The notes below the pieces were generated by a model. That model worked only from the letters and a program-made list of their open reading frames with translations, was not told the DNA's origin and searched no databases. Of a stretch of DNA of 64,000 bases, positions 56,461 to 64,000 are shown one piece after another (within the stretch, counting starts at the first letter, position 1; each line of letters opens with the position of its first letter). The stretch comes from Epiperipatus broadwayi (taxonomy: Eukaryota; Onychophora; Udeonychophora; Euonychophora; Peripatidae), in NCBI GenBank assembly GCA_028023455.1, contig JAQFVV010013284.1:62001-126000 (forward strand). Direction: 5' to 3'. The position numbers were made by a program, and so were the translations under genes.

Positions 56461-57814
56461 TCTGTTTATGACACCTTATGTGTGAAGAATAATTTTATAT
56501 GATGTAATGTAAAATCGCTATTTTTCAAACAAATTCAGAAGTTTTTGTGCATAGGTTATATTCCCAGAAATATAGTTAACTAAACAAATGTTATTCCCTC
56601 CAAACTCCTAATTCACCATGTAATAACATCTACTGCTGGTTCATTATTACCCAATGTTTCTCTAGAAATACTTCATTTTTTCTCTTATCCAATTTTAATA
56701 AATGATGTTTTGATAGTTTCATTGTGTTTTATTCCTCAGATTTTGTTATAAAAATCTAAAAAAAAAATCATTAATTCTCTATTTCTTTCATTCTCTTTAT
56801 GTCCAAAAATAAATGTTGAATACTTATTCTGCTTACACATAAACTATTTCTACAATTTAAATCTTTATTCTGTTTTTGTCATCTTTTTCTCCTATCTAAA
56901 GCTTTTGCTCCTGCACTTAATAACCATCCCTTTAGTGTGATCATACATTCTTTTATATATATTTTTTCTTATATAACTCTAAATTGTGATTTTTATTTCT
57001 TTTTCTGATAACTTTATTTACTTTACTTTAACCAACTTACTAATCTTTTTTTTCTAACCCACAAAATTAGATACCAGAAATATATGCACAAAACATTTAT
57101 CCCATGTTTTATCTAAATATTTGAATATAAATTATGTATCTGCATAATGTAAAATCTTTTTTAGCTAATGTGTTGTTGTTTTTATTACATATTTCAATTA
57201 AACACTATTTTTACTAATTTATTTTTATATTAATGTCTTTCAAACATTTTAAATTTGATTTCCCTCATTAAAAATAAAGTTCACCCATTTCATTCGAATA
57301 GTGTAATTTTCTGTCCATGAATCACTGCTCAATGCATATTTTCCTACTCCTTGTTCGATTTTACATAAAATTGTTTACTTTACTGTCTAATATAATGTTA
57401 AACAGGGTCTCATCATTTTTTTCTAAATAATTTTATATACTTCATACTTGTTTCATAAAAATGTTCCATATTTTTATAGATTTTTTCAACTCAAACTATT
57501 TTTATAATTTCTTTTTTTATTTAATAAATTACCAAATGATCTATACTCCTCCATTTCTTCCAGACATATATCTCCTATCTTCTATTTTTGAGTTTATTTT
57601 TTCCATTACTGTAATAAAATATTTGATTTTTATTCACAATATTTAAATTTCATATTTTTTCTTATCTCTCCATATTTCTTAAATAACTGCAGATCTACAT
57701 TAATTGCAAAAAATAGGACATCATCTGCAAAAATCAAAGGATCTGCACATTGCATATTTGATCACTTAACATTACATGATCATCATTCTTTATGCTTACA
57801 CAAGCCGATAACAC
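56461..57814. other. AT-rich spacer, nothing recognised
   Basis: No gene. Pyrimidine-rich parts only. Confidence 0.3.
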
Positions 57815-58333
57815 AGAGGCAAAACTCTCATACAGTATCACCACTCAGTACAAGCCAAAGTAATCAATGGATGCAGAAAGATTTATACATAAAATCCCCA
57901 ATCTATTGCTGGCTCATTTAATATCCCCAGAATGAGGAATCCTGGATCTGAGATCACTGTACCTAGATCTTTAGGATCTAGTGCATCCCTCCAGCAGCCA
58001 CCTTTTACTTTTTTAGTTAACTATACAGCTTTGACTCCATAACAAACAAGTGATCTTGAATTGAAAACATAGTGTTTTCATTTTGTAATCAAAGCTGTAT
58101 AAATAACTCAAAAAGTAGATGTGGCTGGTGAAGGGTTGCATTAGATCCTAAAATCTACATGCAGTGCTCTCAGATCCAAGGCTCCTCACTGATGAAAGCC
58201 ACAAGCTGGAAACTACTTTGGGGATATTGGATGAGTAGGCACTAGATAGGGATTTTATGCACAAACCTTTCTGCATCCATTGATTACTCTGGCTTGCATT
58301 GAATGGCACTGCTGTATGGAGAATTTTGCCCCT
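57815..58333. mobile_element. MITE-like foldback, family M1 (copy 5)
   Basis: AGGCAAAACTCTCATACAGT and AAGTAATCAATGGATGCAGA in the left arm; CATCCATTGATTACTCTGGC and GGAGAATTTTGCC in the right. The inner segment has AAACATAGTGTTTTCA as its centre. The ends are diverged (GCCCCTGAATT at the right). Confidence 0.8.
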
Positions 58334-58898
58334 GAATTACATATTTGCTTAGTTTTAATTTCAATAATCATTATCCATATCTTTAATCTTTCTAATTTTA
58401 TTCCAATCTCTTAAAAGCACAATAAATAATAAAGGTGATATGGGAGATTTCTGTTTCAATCTAACTTAGCATTCAACTCCCATTTAAACTATATCCTTAG
58501 TGGTACTTATAAAAACTATCTTTATAAAAATTAATTATTAGTAATAAACTTAAATCTAATCTCATATTTTCAAGGAGTTACCATGATCTATTTTTATTTA
58601 CTCTCCAGTAATCCTTTTTTTTTACATAGAAAATAACATTAATTAATGGTTCATTTTCCTCTTAAGACATTTCAATTAACTAAGAAATAAAAATTAATTA
58701 TCACTTGTTCTTCTTCCTGAATAAAATCCATTAAGAATTACCTCTAAAATGTTATTTTCTTCCATTCATCTCATAACCATTAAGGTATATACATATAATT
58801 AATAAACTATGGTCATTATTGCTACTAGACTATAACAATCTAAAATATTTTCCCTCAGCTTTAAATAATAATTCAATACAACACTCTTTTAATCAACA
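58334..58898. other. AT-rich spacer, nothing recognised
   Basis: No gene or repeat recognised. Confidence 0.3.
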
Positions 58899-59712
58899 TT
58901 TAAAATATCTCTATCAGAAACCACACTCAAATCCCAGACCAATGGTTTTGTGCTTTGGCACTCCTCAGTGAGGTGCTAGGCTAGTTTCAGACAGTAAATC
59001 TAAAAATACCAACCTAAATCAATCATCTAGGAGTTAACTATTGAGTAGAAAATCTAAAATTTTCAGACATTTACATATCTTCAAACCCAGCTATCTAACT
59101 CAAATAGCTATATGGAGCTGAGAGATCTTCAGCCAAATTATATATTAGTAGTCATTAGCTATATAACATCATTTAAGATTTAAAGCAAAGACTATAAATA
59201 GTCAATAAAAAATAGAGTTATATATCACATGACCCAATTTTTTCAAGCTTGTAAACATAAACAAAGAGCTTTGCTAATTGCACAACAAACTTTGTGATAA
59301 ATGCTTAGCAAGAGAAAGCATTTAAAATATCTCTATTAGAAACCACACCCAAATCCCAGACCAATGGTTTCATGCTTTGGCACTCCTCAGTGAGATGCTA
59401 GGATAGTTTCAGACACTAGATTTAAAAATACCAACCCAAAGCCAGCATTTATCTAGGAATTAACCATTGAGTAGAAAATCTGAAATTTTCAGACACTTAC
59501 ATGTCTTCAAATTCAGCTATCTAACTCAAATAACTATATGGAAAATTTTACAAGCTAAAAAAATTGGGTCATATGATATATGACTTTATTTTTTATTGAC
59601 TATGTATAGTCTTTGCTTTAAGTTCTTAAGTGATGTTATATTGCTAAGACTATTAATATATGGTTTGTCTGAAGATCTCTCAGCCCATATAGCTATTTGA
59701 GTTACATAGCTG
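58899..59712. repeat. Direct and inverted repeat complex
   Basis: 58899-59118 and 59320-59545 are direct copies (TTTAAAATATCTCTATCAGA, CACTCCTCAGTGAGGTGCTA, GTAGAAAATCTAAAATTTTC). In addition, 59085-59250 (CTATATGGAGCTGAGAGATC, then ATGACCCAATTTTTTCAAGC) is inverted at 59560-59710 (AAAAAATTGGGTCATATG, then GAAGATCTCTCAGCCCATAT). A composite foldback remnant is likely. Confidence 0.8.
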
Positions 59713-60629
59713 ACTTAGGATAGGGTAAATCAATTCATTGACTACTCTTACAACTTTTATTAATGATATACATAAAATATAATTAGTTACATATTTTCTC
59801 AGCAAAAAATAAATACATGGCATCTATAATTAGAAAATCACCATACCTTATGGATGAGTATTAACATGTTTTGTGTAGTCTGTGGCTATATTTTTAAATT
59901 TATACATGATGAATTAGACCAATATCATTATAACACTTTCAGCTGGTTGCCAGTCACTGACACATGTCTCTACAATAATACGGTATAATAATAAATCTAT
60001 TTGTTTTAAGCTATACCTAAAAGAGAACTTGAAAGATTAAATAACTAATAATAATTTTATTTTAATCTTACAACTATTAAATAATTATGAACTTGTAATG
60101 CACTATTTTCAACAAAGGTTATTAGCCTATATTCATTGCTACTTTTACATTATCTTCATGGCTTATTCACAGAATAATAATATTAATTAACATTATTAGA
60201 ATGTGCTTACAAAGATTTATTAATTATGGATAGTTCATCATTATTATTAATTAATCCAAAGTATTCATAAAATATTACTAAACTGTATTCATAAGTGTTA
60301 TTGTTTTTATAAATGCATGCAACACATTTTCTTTTGAATAAAATAATTTAAAAAAACTAAAACTCAACTTTTTAATTTAAAAAAATACATATCTGTTGGT
60401 GTATTTGACTTTGTGCATGTTAAGGAATTATTCATGTTAACATGAATATAAGATTCTTATTTATAATAGCAATTGCATAAAGAAATATTGAAAATATTAT
60501 ATTAAACAGAGTGAAACAATGAACTATATACAATAATATGCTATGCAAAAATATGTAAAAAAATATAAAAATTTATAAATTTAATACATTTTATAATACT
60601 CAATAGTAATAGAATATAATCGATGAAAT
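59713..60629. other. AT-rich spacer, nothing recognised
   Basis: No gene was seen in this stretch. Confidence 0.3.
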
Positions 60630-61165
60630 TAATCATAGAATTAAACTTGGTTGGAGTGCTTTGAGTAGAAATAATTTGATACTAAAAGGGGAAATATGCC
60701 TATGTGTTTGAAAAGGAAGGTTTTTAATAAAAGTGTTTTACCAGTTATTACTTATGGATCTGAGACTTGAACACTTAATAGAAGAGCAATACAGAGACTT
60801 CAAACCACTCAAAGAAATAGAAAGAGATGCATGTTGGGAGTAACAAGAAGAGATCGAAAACGCAATATATGGGTAAGAGAACAAACAGGTATTACTGACC
60901 TCATTAAAAAAATTAAGACCGGAGTTGGGCTGGACATATTGTTAGAAAAGATGATAATAGATGGAAAATTGAAATCTTAAAATAGATTTCAAGAAATTGT
61001 AAAAGACCTAGAAAGAGACCCCATGTGAGATGGATGAATGAAATAAGAAAGAATGCAAGGGTAATGTGGAGAAGACAAGCTAAAGATCAAAGAAGATGGA
61101 TTGAACTTGGAGAGACCATCCAGCAGTGGTTTGATAAAGGTTGATGATGATGATGATAATAATAC
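60630..61165 (+). pseudogene. RTE-type non-LTR retrotransposon, 3' end
   Basis: In adjusted frames the strand reads RIKLGWSAL, LILKGEIC, KVFNKSVLPVITYGSET, then NRRAIQRLQTTQRNRKRCML and GVTRRDRKRNIWVREQTGIT, then WAGHIVRKDDNRWKIEIL and RPRKRPHVRWMNEIRK, and ends RRWIELGETIQQWFDKG. This is the conserved C-terminus of RTE/BovB-like proteins. It finishes in a short (TGATGA)n-type tail at 61140-61165, typical of the clade. Stops and shifts mark it as dead. The front of the element is missing. Confidence 0.8.
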
Positions 61166-62442
61166 TGAAACAGCATTTTTCTATTTCTGACGGCAATATA
61201 ATATCATATTTAAAATAAAACTTGCAATTCAATAGACAATGCATATTCTATTTCACTCAAAGTTTATCAACAAAATGTGACCTATTATATGCTATGTAAA
61301 ATTTATGCAAAGAGGGCTTGTATCAAAACATAGCATATATTGTGACTTTACTGTATGCTTATTACAACTGGTAAACATTCAATTTACCAAAATGATAGTA
61401 TTTTTATAATAAATAATTCCAAAGGTGATTGTCAAGCAAATATCAATATTTGCTTAACCTAATCATTTTTAGACTAAACATTTGTGTACAAGACATTGGT
61501 TGGCTACAATACATAAAAAAATATACTGGGATGTTGATATACAGGACATTTAAATCTCAATGAATTCTTGGTTCATTACATAATTATGAGACTGTTCATA
61601 GTTTACTATATCCTAACAATAAGGGTTCTAAGAAAATATTCAATAATAATATAATAGAAGAGAGATTTGCCTTACATGACAGTGTTTTTGTTTGAACAAT
61701 GCCTTGTGACAATACAACTGTCCTTCAAAAGAGCTAAAATAAGATGTGTTCATTCTTAAAGAATATTAGATTTTATCAAAATAGTGAATACACAATTTAT
61801 TGAAAAGGATAAGACAGTCTTCTTTCTCAATGTAAATTTATATTGCATTACACAAGTACTTAAGAATTCAAATTTTTTGGCATTTTCAATTCAAAATTTA
61901 AGCCTTATTATTTAATCATAAGAAATAATCTCATTATTTTTAAGACCTTTGGTAAACTAATTTACTGGTATTTAATAATAATTTTGATGATGATAATTAA
62001 TACTGGTTACGGGTTTACTTGAATAAAAATTTTGTTATTAACTTGCATCCAATTATACACAAACAAAATTTGAACCTTCTGATTTCTATTTAAGTTTAGT
62101 TACTTATTTTAGTATACGTTTTCATAATAGTTTGTTCAAATGATGAAATTGGATTAGCCAATAAATTTAAATATACTTTAGTCGATATTCAACCTAACGT
62201 TTTTATAGATAAGCATTAAGAAGTGGTCATCAGTTTATAAAAAAATTTTAATTGTTGGTAATCTTTGCAGAATATTTTTTAAAATTAACATTGATAAATT
62301 CTAACATGGAATTTTAATAACAAAATTTATCTTCTATATTAACCAATAATTAATGCTTCAAAAATTTGCTTCACAATTAAAATCTATTTGTGTAAAAATA
62401 AGACTTTAAACATATTTTAAAAACTACAGCTAATATAAAGCA
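61166..62442. other. AT-rich spacer, nothing recognised
   Basis: No gene or repeat recognised. Confidence 0.3.
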
Positions 62443-62967
62443 GACAAAACTCTCTATACATATTGCCATTCATTACAAACTAGAGTAATCAATGGATGCT
62501 AGAAGACTTGTGTATAAAATTCTTATCTTGTGCCTACTGATCCAATATCCCCAGACTAGTTTCTGGCTTGTGGCCTTTGTCAGAAAGAGGCTTTGGATCT
62601 GAGAGCAATGCACATAGATCTTAGGATCTAATGCAACCCTCCAGCAGCCATTTTTTATCTCTATTTAACTACAAAACTATGAGTCTTAAATTAAAAACAC
62701 TAATATTTTCAATCCAAGATCAGTAGCTTATATAGTCATATAGATCTGATCTCAGTTCAATACCTGTACATTTTGGGGTCTTTGGTTCTTTAATAACTAT
62801 AGCCACCATTATCCCATTAGGAAGAATTGGTTTTAACCCAATAAACATCACATGATCACCATTTCTTATCCTTGCTTATAACTGTTATTAAATAGGAAAA
62901 ACTCACTATTGATTACTCTAGCTTGTTGTGTGTGGCAATACATATAGTGAGTTTTGCCTGTTTTAGT
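62443..62967. mobile_element. MITE-like element, family M1 (copy 6)
   Basis: Starts AAAGCAGACAAAACTCTCT and shares CAATATCCCCAGACTAGTTT, CTGGCTTGTGGCC and CATTTTGGGGTCTTTGGTTC with the copy at 15905. Its inner right part carries AACATCACATGATCACCATT and TTGCTTATAACTGTTATTAA, the outer extension of the family, so the copy looks nested or rearranged. The end reads GTGAGTTTTGCCTGTTTTAG. Confidence 0.75.
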
Positions 62968-63460
62968 AAGTAGAATTCTTGAATCTAAAGTAAAATTGAG
63001 TTTTCAAAGCTTTCTATATTTAAATATAAAGTATATACTTGCAACACATAAAATATTATAATATATTTGCACAAGGATTTTCTTTTCTTTACTTTGGTAA
63101 CTACATTTATTTATAGTATGGTAACGAATTATTAAAACTTTTGCTAATATTTTTAATTTTTTAGCTGTTTAATGCTTTTTTTTTTTTTTTTAATCTAAAT
63201 ATCTTCTTGTAAAATAAAACTTTAAAAATATTTTTTGATTATAAATTGACCTTTTGTGTTCCAGTGTATTTTTTTAAAAAATGCAGTCTTAGTGCATAAA
63301 AGGAAACAAGATTTTTTAAACAAAAGTTTTTAAATTTTCATTAGATTTTTGAAAATCATATAGTTTATTGTAAATTTCGCAAAATTACTTCATGGAATAC
63401 AAAATTCTATTACTTATAAACAATAATAAAAATTTAGTCTTGAAGAGGCTCTGGCGTTTT
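62968..63460. other. AT-rich spacer, nothing recognised
   Basis: Long T-run at about 63178-63193. No gene. Confidence 0.3.
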
Positions 63461-63617
63461 AATTAGAATAATTACATAGTGTTGAAATGTTATAATATTT
63501 AAAAAATGGTTTATAAATTCTAATTATTGAAATAATTAGAATAATTATTCTAATTAGAATAATTACATAGCATTGAAATGTTATAATATTTAAAAAATGG
63601 TTTATAAATTTTGAAAA
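63461..63617. repeat. Tandem duplication, two units of about 98 bp
   Basis: AATTAGAATAATTACATAG with GAAATGTTATAATATTTAAA and AAATGGTTTATAAATT occurs twice, separated by AATTATTGAAATAATTAG, which is itself palindromic. Confidence 0.8.
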
Positions 63618-64000
63618 GTCATTTGAATTTTGTGAAGTAATTTGAATTTTTTAAGTTCTTATTTACCAGGCCTCAAGATACAGTTGTGGCAGATGATAAT
63701 ATATACAAAATTAAAATATTACTAAAAAATTTTATTTCCATTTTTTCACAGGGTGATTAACTTCTATAAATAGCTCAGAACTTCATTCAAGCTGAGAAGA
63801 GGGAAAATTGGGGTTTGTTTCATTTAAAATAGATTGTTTCTTTCTAAAGTTTCTGGTTTTAATAAGATTCATCTTAAAGTCGATTTTGACTTCACCTTTT
63901 TATATTGAAAGAAATATTGTTTTTCAATATTAAACTTGAAGAATTAAAAGAAATAATGGAATGGAAAACATTGAACCTTCTACAGACATTAATTACAGTT
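63618..64000. other. Right edge, nothing recognised
   Basis: No gene, repeat or RNA recognised to the end of the window. Confidence 0.3.

Overview
The window is AT-rich nuclear DNA from an invertebrate animal. It has a spliced host exon, Penelope-like elements, several clades of non-LTR retrotransposon, a Ty3/gypsy element, tRNA-derived SINEs and long foldback (MITE-like) repeats. Nothing seen fixes the phylum. Almost everything readable as protein is a broken retroelement. The only convincing host coding sequence is one glycine-rich internal exon at 25879-26350, with a good splice acceptor and donor.

Layout. 1-4131 is the 5' part of a defective Ty3/gypsy retrotransposon on the minus strand (LTR, PBS, gag, protease, RT, RNase H, start of integrase); its 3' end lies off the left edge. 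4366-4531 is a small foldback repeat. 4795-8960 is a Penelope-like element (PLE) split by a 1.3-kb insertion and, in its tail, by a fragment of a second PLE family. 10400-15076 holds a decayed jockey-type RT followed by two non-LTR elements lying between long (TAA)n tracts. 15905-16583 is a MITE-like copy next to a SINE with clean target-site duplications. 17865-20700 is a jockey fragment, three blocks of tandem repeats and another jockey RT fragment. 20870-23560 is a second PLE copy. 24700-25630 is a third relative of the (TAA)n-associated element, again next to a (TTA)n tract. 25879-26350 is the host exon, and 26748-26845 is a SINE.

The most striking object is 31221-40480. It is an inverted repeat of about 4.63 kb per arm with no spacer at its centre (35854/35855). 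The arms differ by scattered substitutions and small indels, some of CpG type. The central 32 bp is a perfect GC-rich palindrome that also matches, at 17 of 18 positions, the primer-binding site complementary to tRNA-Lys(CUU). Both arms keep an exon-like island and a Myb/SANT-like stretch. It may be a real giant foldback element or inverted duplication, or an assembly or read artefact; the arm divergence argues against a pure read artefact.

The right third (40.5-64 kb) is gene-poor. It contains a SINE-like foldback with a minisatellite, another SINE with a 13-bp TSD, PLE fragments, a 202-bp tandem duplication, five more copies of a MITE-like family whose arms contain AAACAGGCAAAACTCTCC, several other foldbacks, an RTE-type retrotransposon 3' end with a (TGATGA)n tail, and AT-rich DNA with nothing recognisable. 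The three PLE copies share a 3' tail with a tRNA-like module (A and B boxes) and a hammerhead-like motif.
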